Below, piece after piece: positions 43,611 through 52,029 of a stretch of 64,000 bases of DNA; positions within the stretch are counted from its first letter, which is position 1, and every line of letters starts with the position of its first letter. The DNA is from Pedobacter antarcticus. Lineage in GTDB: Bacteria > Bacteroidota > Bacteroidia > Sphingobacteriales > Sphingobacteriaceae. The notes under the pieces were generated by a model. The model did no database searches and was not told the DNA's origin. It saw only the letters and a program-made list of their open reading frames with translations. The stretch spans positions 493,730 to 557,729 of the forward strand of contig NZ_FONS01000001.1 in NCBI RefSeq assembly GCF_900112985.1, given 5' to 3'. Made by a program: the position numbers and the translations under genes.

Positions 43611-44480
43611 ATGAAAAAATTACTACGTGAACTTTCAATGCCGGAGGACACCTGTCTGATCGTGAAAGAGGAAACCGGCCAGGAGTTCACAGCTCCGTTC
43701 CATTATCATCAGGGGTATGAGTTCACTTATATAGTGAAAGGTCAGGGTAAATTCTATGGCGGGGATAGTGTAATGAATTTTAAAGCTGGTGATTTATACC
43801 TTTTTGGTCCTGGGTTTCCTCATTTTTTCGTCAATGACAGATCTCTGAATCGGCAATCTGAACATGTTCACTCTATTTTCGTTCAGTTTCACGAAGACTT
43901 TATGGGACGCGAATTCTATCAAAAATCGGAATTCAGCCAATTGAAAGATCTGCTAAACGAATCTTCCAGGGGAATTAAAATAAGGGATCCTTCCAATGAA
44001 CTGCAGGAGTTTATGATGGCTTTCCCTGCACTTCCCGCATTAAAAGCTGTGATTAACCTTTTATCCATGCTGGAGAATATCTCCTCCCTGCCAGACCATG
44101 GTATCAATTATATCAGTAGTTCGTTATACCGGATCAGCACAGAGGAAAAGGAAAGCAAAGATAAGCTCGAACGTGTCTGCAAATATATTATGGCTAATTT
44201 CAAAGACGAAGTTACTACCAGGGATGCCGCTGCCATAGTATCTATGAACGAAGCAGCCTTCTGCAGATATTTTAAACGTAGAACGACCAAAACACTCTCC
44301 CAATTTGTAAATACGGTGAGAATTACCCATGCTATCCATCTACTCACTGTTTCCGATATTGCCGTCTCCGGGATCTGCTTTGCCTGCGGATTTAATAACC
44401 TGTCTTATTTTAACCGTCAATTCCGCACGATCACGGGCAATTCACCGCTTTCCTACCGGCGAGAATTTAACCTGTCTTAA
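43611..44480 (+). CDS. AraC-family transcriptional regulator
   Basis: A 289-residue regulator. The N-terminal cupin-like sensing domain (about 20-110) has FHYHQGYEFTYIVKGQGKFYGG and FKAGDLYLFGPGFPH. The C-terminal pair of helix-turn-helix motifs (about 185-285) includes TRDAAAIVSMNEAAFCRYFKR and ICFACGFNNLSYFNRQFR, ending in the usual GNSPLSYRRE. It is divergent from the IlvD-type dehydratase and SDR pair with a 103-base gap, so it probably controls them in response to a sugar or sugar acid. Confidence 0.92.
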   Translation: MKKLLRELSMPEDTCLIVKEETGQEFTAPFHYHQGYEFTYIVKGQGKFYGGDSVMNFKAGDLYLFGPGFPHFFVNDRSLNRQSEHVHSIFVQFHEDFMGREFYQKSEFSQLKDLLNESSRGIKIRDPSNELQEFMMAFPALPALKAVINLLSMLENISSLPDHGINYISSSLYRISTEEKESKDKLERVCKYIMANFKDEVTTRDAAAIVSMNEAAFCRYFKRRTTKTLSQFVNTVRITHAIHLLTVSDIAVSGICFACGFNNLSYFNRQFRTITGNSPLSYRREFNLS

Positions 44481-44527
44481 TTATTAAACCCCAAATTTAA
44501 TTTAAACCCTATTTAAATTTATAAGCA

Positions 44528-45013
44528 ATGAAATTATACCTTCTACCATTTATGTGCTGCCTGGCAGCAGGCATTTCCTGTACGCAGCAAAAGAGTGAAA
44601 ACCTGGCCGACGATAATAAAAATGAACTGGCTGGCCAGCTCAAAGGTTCATGGCGTTTACTTTCAGCGGTAACGCTCGAGAACGGAAAAACCACGGTACA
44701 AGACTACTCCAAAGCTCAAAGGATGATCAAAATTATTAATGACGATCATTTTGCTTTTTTAAAACATGACCTTAAACCCAATAAAGCAGGTAAAAACAAT
44801 TTCGATGCTGGTGGCGGAAGTTATAAGCTCATCGGAGACCAGTATACAGAATCACTGGATTTCTATAACGATCCGAACTGGGAGGGGAAATCATTTACTT
44901 TCACCATTAAAATACAGGGTGATACGCTCGTACAAACAGGTGTGGAGAAAGTTGAGAAGGCTGGTGTAGACAGAACAATTACCGAAAAGTATTTGCGCGA
45001 AACTGCGAGATAA
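44528..45013 (+). CDS. Lipocalin-like (DUF4488-type) lipoprotein
   Basis: A 161-residue lipoprotein with a signal ending AAGISC (Cys18). The mature part opens with LKGSWRLLSAVTLENGKTT, a typical beginning of Bacteroidota lipocalin-like domains, and continues through IKIINDDHFAFLKHD, GGGSYKLIGDQYTESLDFYND and GDTLVQTGVEK to RTITEKYLR. Such small barrels may bind hydrophobic ligands; no ligand can be named here. It is 47 bases after the AraC gene on the same strand and may be read through from it. Confidence 0.68.
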   Translation: MKLYLLPFMCCLAAGISCTQQKSENLADDNKNELAGQLKGSWRLLSAVTLENGKTTVQDYSKAQRMIKIINDDHFAFLKHDLKPNKAGKNNFDAGGGSYKLIGDQYTESLDFYNDPNWEGKSFTFTIKIQGDTLVQTGVEKVEKAGVDRTITEKYLRETAR

Positions 45014-45190
45014 TCAATCTCAAAAAACAGGGGTTATCGATAGAATTCGGATTAGCGACTAGCTTGAAATACAGCATTATCCATTTATTGGTGTAAAATT
45101 TGCTGTCAGTTCAAAAAAAATATAAAGATATTGAAATATACAAAACTGATACGTACAGAAGCCGGAATCACCTCTGCGCCCTTCAAATCT

Positions 45191-46516
45191 ATGCTGTACC
45201 TGAAGATATTATTGGCGTTTTTTCTGGCCGGGATTCAGTATTCATCTTTTGCCGGTAGTATCCCTGATCATTTTTCAACGAAAACTGCAGATACTATTCC
45301 TTCCGCAGTCATTCCACAGGATACTATCAAAAAACAAAGTGTCCCGGACTCAAGTGTGGTGCAATATGATGTTGCAGATTTAATCAGGGACATCATACAT
45401 CCAAACCGTCCACCTAAACCACTTAAAAAGAAATCTGGCATCACACCCATGCCCAACATTGCTTATAATCCAAGTATCGGTGCGCAGATTGGCATTAAAG
45501 CTGTAGCTGGTAAAGTGCTTGGAAACGAACCAAATACTTTTATGTCGGTAGCGGCCTCATCTGCGTCTATCACCACCAAAGGCATTCTGTATTTCTACCT
45601 CAGCCATAATGTATTCACCCCCGGTAATAAATGGAATTTCCAGGGGAGTCTGGTCGCTGCAAAAACAGTCACACCAGATTACGGGCTCGGTATAGGACAG
45701 GGTGCAGATGGCAGTGAGGAAGATCTGGCGCTGACTAACCCAGATCGTAAAGGTTATGTTCTGCATGCCCAGTTTTACAATATTCGCGAGAAGGTTTATA
45801 AACAGATTATGGACAACCTGTTCGTTGGTGCAGGTGTATCATTTGATATCCGAAGAAAAATTGAGGATAGAAGGACTGAAACTGAAATGACGCCATATAA
45901 TATCTATACAGATCGTTACGGTTTTGACCGGGACAACTACATGTCTAATGGCCTACTTTTCAATTTGCAATACACAACCAGAGATAATCAAAACCGTTCT
46001 TATAAAGGGATCTATGCCGATGCTGGTGTCAGGGTAAATCAACAGTGGATGGGAAGTTCTAAAAGTGCGGTACAGATCACTACCGACTTTAGAAAATACT
46101 GGAGCCTTTCTCAAACAAATCCTGAACATGTTCTCGCTTTCTGGAACTGGGGGTCTTATCTGATTAGTGGGGCATTGCCATACCTTGAGCTTCCGGGAAC
46201 TGGAAAGGATGTAAACTTCCGCAGTGGGCGGGGTTATACGGTCGGGTATTTTAAGGGTCCGAAATATTTCTACTCTGAACTGGAATATCGCTTTCCGATC
46301 ACCAGGAATAAATTCCTGAGTGGTGTGACATTTTTTAATGTACAGACAGCCAGTGATGATATTGCGACGAAGTTATTTCAAAAATGGCAGCCCGGAGGCG
46401 GCGCTGGTTTACGTGTACTCTTTAACAAAGCAACGCGGACAAATCTTTGCCTGGACTACGCGTTTGGAAATTATGGCGCAAGGGGTTTCTTTCTGGGTTT
46501 AAACGAAGCATTTTAA
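45191..46516 (+). CDS. BamA/TamA-family outer-membrane barrel protein
   Basis: A 441-residue predicted outer-membrane protein. I choose the ATG at 45191 because it starts a standard signal peptide (MLYLKILLAFFLAGIQYSSFAG); a TTG at 45131 would add 20 residues. A Pro- and Lys-rich linker (HPNRPPKPLKKKSG) follows, and then a 16-strand-like barrel of the surface antigen (Bac_surface_Ag) type. GRGYTVGYFKGPKYFYSELEYRFP resembles the conserved G-R-G-Y strand region, and the end is GFFLGLNEAF. No POTRA domains precede it, so it is not the main assembly factor. Its function is unknown. Confidence 0.78.
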   Translation: MLYLKILLAFFLAGIQYSSFAGSIPDHFSTKTADTIPSAVIPQDTIKKQSVPDSSVVQYDVADLIRDIIHPNRPPKPLKKKSGITPMPNIAYNPSIGAQIGIKAVAGKVLGNEPNTFMSVAASSASITTKGILYFYLSHNVFTPGNKWNFQGSLVAAKTVTPDYGLGIGQGADGSEEDLALTNPDRKGYVLHAQFYNIREKVYKQIMDNLFVGAGVSFDIRRKIEDRRTETEMTPYNIYTDRYGFDRDNYMSNGLLFNLQYTTRDNQNRSYKGIYADAGVRVNQQWMGSSKSAVQITTDFRKYWSLSQTNPEHVLAFWNWGSYLISGALPYLELPGTGKDVNFRSGRGYTVGYFKGPKYFYSELEYRFPITRNKFLSGVTFFNVQTASDDIATKLFQKWQPGGGAGLRVLFNKATRTNLCLDYAFGNYGARGFFLGLNEAF

Positions 46517-46554
46517 TCCACACCTTTCCGGTTGTGAAAGCGTGTGGATTAAAA
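46511..46554. terminator. Hairpin between convergent genes at 46.5 kb
   Basis: Perfect 13-base arms TTTTAATCCACAC (46511-46523) and GTGTGGATTAAAA (46542-46554). The stop codon of the barrel gene lies in the left arm. No long T tract follows, so termination strength is uncertain. Confidence 0.55.
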
Positions 46555-46566
46555 AATAATACGATT

Positions 46567-47229
46567 CTATTTTTTTTGTTTGTCTGCCCAGTCTACCCTA
46601 CGCTGGTCTGGTGTTTGTATAACTTTAAAATTTTCAAATACAGCATCAAAACCTTTACCATCCGGGCTGGCTCCAACCAAACCAACCATCACAGGGCAAT
46701 TGTCTTTAAACCACGCTGTACGGATCATTGTATATTTTTTATCATCAAGTGAGTATGAAATCTCAACTGCATCTAATTTTCTGACTGCTTTAATCCAGAT
46801 CGCAGAAGGTGCCTTTTCCAATTCGACTACGCTCCAGTCACTGGTTTTATGTGTCACTACCGCACTTACGTTTTGTTTGCCATTTACAAACTCCACTCCT
46901 GCCTTGATCCAGTTCTCATGATCAATACGCAACATAATACCCATCTGATCGAAGGTTGTCACATAATTACCAGTGATCTTTACTTTAGTTTCAAATTCAC
47001 CACCATAAGTTGCATAATAAAAAGGGGCGTCATCGACTGTAAATCCATAATGAGAGATGCGCCAGTAGTCTGTTTTACCAGGAACTGACATTTTAAATGT
47101 ATTCTTATTCTGAATGCTCCATTGCTCCGGTTCATTGAACCAGTTCATTTTTTCCAGGCTCTGTGCCGATACAGTTTGAACTGCAGATAGAGCCAGGATT
47201 CCCGCTACGGCTAGTAATTTGATTTTCAT
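46567..47229 (-). CDS. Secreted DUF1349 protein (concanavalin-like fold)
   Basis: A 220-residue secreted protein. The signal peptide ends QTVSAQ near residue 23. The DUF1349 domain covers the rest: WFNEPEQWSIQNKNTFKMSV, GKTDYWRISHYGFTVDDAPF, TTFDQMGIMLRIDHENWIKAGVE and KDNCPVMVGLVGASPDGKGF. The fold is a lectin/glucanase-like sandwich; activity is not known. It is a single gene, followed downstream by the hairpin at 46511-46554. Confidence 0.88.
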   Translation of the reverse strand: MKIKLLAVAGILALSAVQTVSAQSLEKMNWFNEPEQWSIQNKNTFKMSVPGKTDYWRISHYGFTVDDAPFYYATYGGEFETKVKITGNYVTTFDQMGIMLRIDHENWIKAGVEFVNGKQNVSAVVTHKTSDWSVVELEKAPSAIWIKAVRKLDAVEISYSLDDKKYTMIRTAWFKDNCPVMVGLVGASPDGKGFDAVFENFKVIQTPDQRRVDWADKQKK

Positions 47230-47338
47230 TGATACAGTATGTTTGTTTGGTACAGAACTTAATTGATCTCAAAACTAGCGCAATCAGGGAGGATTCTAAA
47301 GGATGTACATCACTATTTTAATTGAGCTATATCACGGA

Positions 47339-47926
47339 TTAACCGGTACTGGATAATCGGCTGAGTGTTTCACGGCTTACACCTAGATAGGCAGCTATGA
47401 TTGTTTTAGACACCCGTTTGTATAATGAAGGATATTGAATCAATAACTGATTATACCTTTCACCTGCACTGCTGGATAAAAGTGCAAGTACTCTTTTTTG
47501 TAGTGCAATGTTGCCTGAAGTATACTTTTTTCTAAAAAAGTACTCCATTTTTTTAGATTCTGCGCAGAGCTTCTCCTTATTCTCGAAAGAAATAGAATAG
47601 GTTTCAGTGTCTTCAAGACAATCAGCATTGAAAGTGGCCGGTTGTTCATTGTTAAAAGCATTAATGTCCGAAAACCACCATTCCTCCATAGCCAGCTGTA
47701 ATATATGTTCTTTCCCGCTCGGATCCGTATAAGAAGACTTTACAATTCCTTTAAGCACAAAATGTTCGTGTGAACCAATCTCTCCCTGCTGCGTGATATA
47801 CTGATGCTTTTTGTATTTCCGAAAGGTGAAACAGTTTAATACCTGTTCGAATTCTTCGTCAGTCAATTGCACAATCTGGCTGATATGCGTCCTGAAAAAT
47901 ATATGTCTGTTTTTACTTGTATCCAC
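47339..47926 (-). CDS. Crp/Fnr-family transcriptional regulator
   Basis: A 195-residue regulator that starts at GTG. The cyclic-nucleotide-binding-like domain (about 15-120) has FTFRKYKKHQYITQQGEIGSH and VLKGIVKSSYTDPSGKEHIL. The Fnr residues for an iron-sulfur cluster are missing. The C-terminal winged helix is short and ends ...VSKTIIAAYLGVSRETLSRL and a brief tail, as in the numerous small Crp-like regulators of Bacteroidota. The TATATTTG box ends only four bases before the GTG. Targets are unknown; its neighbours are DUF1349 and a divergent oxidoreductase gene. Confidence 0.88.
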   Translation of the reverse strand: MDTSKNRHIFFRTHISQIVQLTDEEFEQVLNCFTFRKYKKHQYITQQGEIGSHEHFVLKGIVKSSYTDPSGKEHILQLAMEEWWFSDINAFNNEQPATFNADCLEDTETYSISFENKEKLCAESKKMEYFFRKKYTSGNIALQKRVLALLSSSAGERYNQLLIQYPSLYKRVSKTIIAAYLGVSRETLSRLSSTG

Positions 47927-47930
47927 CCCG

Positions 47931-47938
47931 CAAATATA
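47931..47938 (-). promoter_or_regulatory. -7 box directly before the Crp-like start codon
   Basis: The minus strand reads TATATTTG (consensus), then CGGG and the GTG start at 47926. A TTG lies 16 bases upstream of the box (47957-47955). The predicted transcription start falls on the start codon, suggesting a leaderless message. Confidence 0.35.
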
Positions 47939-48016
47939 ATATTAATTGATATTCCAAGCATCTGCTGGCCCTGCACTATTGATTTATTTGCCACGCATCC
48001 ATTGCCATCATAAAAA

Positions 48017-48045
48017 TTGAATTCACGGTTTATTTATGTAGTTTG
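48017..48045 (+). promoter_or_regulatory. Probable promoter of the Gfo/Idh/MocA gene
   Basis: TTG (48017-48019), a 19-base spacer and TAGTTTG (48039-48045), which is the -7 consensus lacking one spacer base. The ATG is 31 bases downstream. Confidence 0.35.
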
Positions 48046-48075
48046 AATGGAAACTAATAACCAAATATAAATACG

Positions 48076-49200
48076 ATGATTAAGCTGCTGAAGTACGCTC
48101 AAAGAGCTGTGTATTCCCTCCTTTTTTTTACGGTCCTGCTGACAGGCTCTTCATTTCGGAAAGTATATGGTCAGGAAAAACTGAATGTGGCACTTGCCGG
48201 ACTGAGTCATGATCACGTGAACCTGATTATGAATGATTATTCCAAAGGCTTGGTTCATATAATTGGAATTGCGGAGTCAAATAAAGATCTGATTGAAAAG
48301 TTTAAGAAAAGAGCTAAGCTCCCCGATTCTATATTTTACAACACACTGGACGACTTATTAAAACATAAAAAACCTGATGCCGTTCTAGCATTTAATGCCA
48401 TCGAGGATCACCTTTCTGTCGTAGAAACGGCAGCACCTTACCATGTATCGGTCATGGTGGAAAAGCCGCTTGCTGTCTCTGTCAAACATGCGGAACGCAT
48501 GATTCAATTGGCCAAACAATACAATATACACCTTTTGACAAACTATGAAACTACCTGGTATGCAAGCAATCAGGAACTTTATCAAAAAATAAAAAAGGAC
48601 CAGTCTATAGGTCATATCAGAAAAATGGTCGCCCATGACGGCCATAAGGGTCCGAAAGAAATTGGAGTCAGTAAAGAGTTTTTAGCATGGTTAACAGATC
48701 CTGTTAAAAATGGTGGGGGCGCTGTTATTGATTTTGGTTGCTATGGAGCCAATCTTATGACCTGGATGATGGATGGTAAAGCTCCGTTATCGGTGACCGC
48801 TGTTCTTAAACAAATTAAAAAGGACGTTTATCCTAAGGTCGATGATGATGCGACTATCCTTTTAGAATATCCAGACGCAACCGGAATCATCGAAGCTTCC
48901 TGGAACTGGCCGTTCAATATCAAAGACTTTGAAGTATTTGGCCAGACTGGTTATTTACAGGCTGTTGACCCTGGAAATGTGCGCTCAAGGGAACATAACC
49001 GCGATACCTATCAAACTACTCAACCGGCCGCACTTGCTCCATCTGCTAGTGGCTATCTGGGTTATCTTTCCGCAGTTCTGAAAGGTCAGATAAACCCGGC
49101 TAATGATTTGTCTTCAACAGAGAATAATCTAATCGTTGTTAAAATTTTGGAGGCGGCGAAAGAATCTGCAAAAAAAGGTCAGAAAGTTTATTTAAAATAA
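48076..49200 (+). CDS. Gfo/Idh/MocA-family oxidoreductase with export signal
   Basis: A 374-residue NAD(P)-dependent oxidoreductase. An N-terminal hydrophobic segment (YSLLFFTVLLTGSSF, ending near KVYGQ at residue 33) suggests export, as in many Bacteroidota members of this family. The Rossmann domain begins KLNVALAGLSHDHVNL, with a modified glycine motif (G-L-S-H-D-H), and continues to AESNKDLIEKF, the PDAVLAFNAIEDH segment and MVEKPLAVSVKHAERMI, where the EKP motif is intact. The C-terminal domain includes GGGAVIDFGCYGANLMTWMM. It probably acts on a sugar or glycoside; the substrate is unknown. Confidence 0.87.
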   Translation: MIKLLKYAQRAVYSLLFFTVLLTGSSFRKVYGQEKLNVALAGLSHDHVNLIMNDYSKGLVHIIGIAESNKDLIEKFKKRAKLPDSIFYNTLDDLLKHKKPDAVLAFNAIEDHLSVVETAAPYHVSVMVEKPLAVSVKHAERMIQLAKQYNIHLLTNYETTWYASNQELYQKIKKDQSIGHIRKMVAHDGHKGPKEIGVSKEFLAWLTDPVKNGGGAVIDFGCYGANLMTWMMDGKAPLSVTAVLKQIKKDVYPKVDDDATILLEYPDATGIIEASWNWPFNIKDFEVFGQTGYLQAVDPGNVRSREHNRDTYQTTQPAALAPSASGYLGYLSAVLKGQINPANDLSSTENNLIVVKILEAAKESAKKGQKVYLK

Positions 49201-49291
49201 GTTACCGGTTAAAAAAAAACTTTCTGCTAGTTGATCGGAAACAATGGAAATTAATGATTCTTTGTATCTTTCAATTCTAAAGCTATCAGCT

Positions 49292-50064
49292 ATGAAACAA
49301 GGACTTTTAATCGATATGGACGGTGTAATCTACAGTGGCGAAGAGCTAATTTTCGGTGCCGATAAATTCATCAATAACCTGATAAAAAAGATATCCCTTT
49401 CGCATTTATGACTAATAACAGTCAGCGCACCAGTCTGGAGGTCGTAAGGAAACTTAAAGGTCTGGGAATAAAGGTGGAAGCCCGGCACGTCTATACCAGC
49501 GCAATGGCAACCGGCAAATTTCTGCGCGATCAGAGTCCGGACAGTACCGCCTATGTTCTTGGCGAAGGAGGTTTACTAAGCAGCCTTCATGAAAATGGAA
49601 TTACACTGGTCAATACCGATCCGGAGTTCGTAGTATTGGGCGAAGGAAGGAATTTTACTTTGGAAATGGTACAACGTGCAGTGGATATGATCCTTGCAGG
49701 AGCCAAATTTATTACGACGAACAGGGATCCGTCTCCTAAAAAACCGGGATGGAATAATCTGGGAATCGCTGCTACAACAGCTATGATCGAAGAAGCTACC
49801 GGCAGAAAGGCATTTGTTACAGGCAAGCCGAGTCCGGTAATGATGCGTTCGGCAAGAAAATTTCTAGGCCTGGAAACTTCGGAAACTACAGTAATCGGCG
49901 ATACTATGGAAACGGATATTCAGGGGGGCGTACAGATGGGTTATAAAACGATCCTGGTTCTTTCGGGAATCTCCACCAAAGAGAGATTAAGTTACTATGC
50001 ATTTAAACCCGATTTAATTGCAAGCTCCGTGGACGAAATTGAGTTCCCGCTCGCCTGGTGGTAA
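49292..50064 (+). pseudogene. HAD-IIA family hydrolase split by a -1 frameshift
   Basis: A sugar-phosphatase-like (NagD/HAD-IIA) gene in two frames. The ATG at 49292 encodes MKQGLLIDMDGVIYSGEE with the catalytic Asp-x-Asp, but that frame ends at TGA 49409-49411. The body continues in the -1 frame from IPFAFMTNNSQRTS (ATG at 49408) to 50064, with motif II TNNSQRT, substrate-binding cap and the GDTMETDIQGGVQMGYKTILVLSG motif. A shift at A AAA AAG (49384-49390) would restore a normal protein of about 257 residues. It may be a true loss, a sequencing error in the A run, or programmed slippage. The body alone (218 residues) lacks the nucleophile. Confidence 0.85.
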
Positions 50065-50784
50065 TCAAAAAGCGCTAATACTGAACTGGTGTACAACGGT
50101 TTCCACACTCCATAACTCTTTCCGGAACTCTGCCGCATTTTTAAAAGTAAGCCTTGGCAGCGTTCTGGATTCGAAACTCACCCTGAACTTTTCTTTTTCA
50201 AATGGCCAGGGGGTTACCAGCAACTTATTTATACCACCTGCCACACACATATAACTAACTTGTCCAGGGCCTTTGCTTATCTCAATTTTTCGCTGCTCGG
50301 GCTGAATCATTCCCTGACAAATTAATAGTGAAAACGCGTCGCAAAACTGCAGCAGCAAATATGCTTCACTGACTTCTTTTGATGTGACACCTCTTGTACT
50401 GATCCAATCCTTTTCCTGTTTTTTCAATCCCTTGATAAAGTTAGCAGCAGCCGGATTGCTACCGTGGACAAATTGAATATGGCGGGAAACCAGTAAGGCA
50501 ATCCAGGAACTTTTTGTTATAGCCATCTCGATCAGACGCGTACAATAGTCTTTTCTGAAAACAGTCATTTTAAAATTGACCGGTCCACCGTATTCGTTTA
50601 ACAAATCATCATTTTCAAATTCGTTATAAACGTCATCATGCTCCGCTACAGCAGTCAAAGTCTCAATCCACCTGCTTCCATATTGTTCATTAAATTTCCA
50701 GTTCGCACAGATTTGAGCGGCGAGTAAACCATGTGAACGTTGTGTAATAACTTGCCAACCGGACTCTGTATAATTTACAATCAT
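50065..50784 (-). CDS. DUF3891 family protein
   Basis: A 239-residue cytoplasmic protein. The ATG at 50784 is preferred to a TTG at 50808, because family members begin MIV and then the conserved WQVITQRSHGLLAAQICANW. Other conserved parts are TAVAEHDDVYNEFE (an HD-like His-Asp pair), FLLLQ-type helix AYLLLQFCDAFSLLICQ and VTPWPFEKEKFRVSFESR near the end. The family is thought to be HD-domain-like, with unknown activity. Its stop directly adjoins the stop of the HAD-IIA gene on the other strand (50064/50065). Confidence 0.8.
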   Translation of the reverse strand: MIVNYTESGWQVITQRSHGLLAAQICANWKFNEQYGSRWIETLTAVAEHDDVYNEFENDDLLNEYGGPVNFKMTVFRKDYCTRLIEMAITKSSWIALLVSRHIQFVHGSNPAAANFIKGLKKQEKDWISTRGVTSKEVSEAYLLLQFCDAFSLLICQGMIQPEQRKIEISKGPGQVSYMCVAGGINKLLVTPWPFEKEKFRVSFESRTLPRLTFKNAAEFRKELWSVETVVHQFSISAF

Positions 50785-50895
50785 CTTTTGCCTAACATAT
50801 ACAGGCAATAATGGTTTGCATTTTTACGAACCCTAAATAAAAAACTGGCCTGTTATTTGGTTAGGATCTGAATAATTTCATTTAAACTCTAATCG

Positions 50896-51960
50896 TTGAC
50901 ACTCCCACTCCCGTTACTCTGCTTCAGTTTATTCCTCATTATCTCCACACTGATTCCACTAATTCGCCATGATTACTGGATTTTTAGAATATTTGAGTAT
51001 CCCAGACTTCAAAAACTAATTTTAAATCTGATCGTAATTTTGATAATTACTGTCTGGTATATGCCGGAAAATACCGTTGCCTGGATAGTATTAGCTGCAC
51101 TATTCTTAAATTTATTATATCTGTGCTACCAGGTATACCCTTTTACAATTTTGGGGACTAAACAAATTGTGAAGAGCCGAAATCCTCCCGGCGATAATAA
51201 TGTCCGGCTGCTCATCGCAAATGTCTATCAGGAAAATCGCCGCGCTGCAGATTACCACCGCATAATAGACCAATGCAACCCCGATCTGATTCTTCTTGTT
51301 GAAACTAATTTATGGTGGCAAAAGCAAATGGATTCTATAAGTTCGGATTATCCGCATCAATTGAAGATCCCGCTTGAGAACACGTACGGCATGATATTAT
51401 ATTCCAGATTTGAGTTGGAAAATGGACAAGTAAATTTTCTGGTAGAGGACGATATTCCATCTATTGAGGTAGATGTAAGACTCAGGTCCGGAGTACTGAT
51501 CCGGCTTTTCTGCCTTCATCCACAGCCACCTGTGCCGCAGGAAAACCCGAGATCAACAGAACGGGATAAGGAGATATTGATGATTGCGAAAAAAGCGAAA
51601 AAATGTGCTCAGCCTGTAATTGTAATAGGTGATTTGAATGATGTGGCATGGAGTTATACAACCGAACTATTTTCGAAAATAAGCGGGCTGTTAGACCCAA
51701 GAAGAGGTCGTGGATTTTTTAATAGTTTTAACGCTAAATACTTTTTCCTCCGTTTCCCACTGGATCATATTTTCTGTTCCACCGATTTCACCTTAACGAG
51801 TATTCAGCGATTAGAGAGTTGTGGTTCTGATCATTTTCCGATGTGTGCCGATCTTCAGTTTGACAGTGACTCAGAAGCTCGAAATGAAGCTCCGGTAGCT
51901 GATCAGGAAGACAAGGAGCTCGCAGAAGAAAAATTGGCAAAGCCAATCGAGATTTTTTAA
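50896..51960 (+). CDS. Membrane-anchored endonuclease/exonuclease/phosphatase (EEP) family protein
   Basis: A 354-residue protein. The first usable start is TTG at 50896; an in-frame stop lies two codons upstream, and no ATG occurs before residue 55. Two or three N-terminal membrane helices (about 3-20, 41-55 and 60-78) precede the EEP domain (about 100-325). The motifs are RLLIANVYQEN, the metal Glu in LILLVETNLWW, GDLNDVAWS near 250 and SCGSDHFPM near 310. It should hydrolyse a phosphodiester outside or at the inner membrane. The C-terminal 30 residues are acidic (EARNEAPVADQEDKELAEEK). Confidence 0.86.
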   Translation: MTLPLPLLCFSLFLIISTLIPLIRHDYWIFRIFEYPRLQKLILNLIVILIITVWYMPENTVAWIVLAALFLNLLYLCYQVYPFTILGTKQIVKSRNPPGDNNVRLLIANVYQENRRAADYHRIIDQCNPDLILLVETNLWWQKQMDSISSDYPHQLKIPLENTYGMILYSRFELENGQVNFLVEDDIPSIEVDVRLRSGVLIRLFCLHPQPPVPQENPRSTERDKEILMIAKKAKKCAQPVIVIGDLNDVAWSYTTELFSKISGLLDPRRGRGFFNSFNAKYFFLRFPLDHIFCSTDFTLTSIQRLESCGSDHFPMCADLQFDSDSEARNEAPVADQEDKELAEEKLAKPIEIF

Positions 51961-51977
51961 AAAACAGTTTTATCAAA

Positions 51978-52017
51978 GCACAGCAGGATAACAAAAGACT
52001 TTTACCCCCTGCTGTGC
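51978..52017. terminator. Hairpin between convergent EEP and DUF4397 genes
   Basis: Arms GCACAGCAG (51978-51986) and CTGCTGTGC (52009-52017) with a 22-base loop. It lies between convergent stops at 51960 and 52030. T residues are scattered rather than in a run. Confidence 0.48.
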
Positions 52018-52029
52018 AGCATGATTTAA

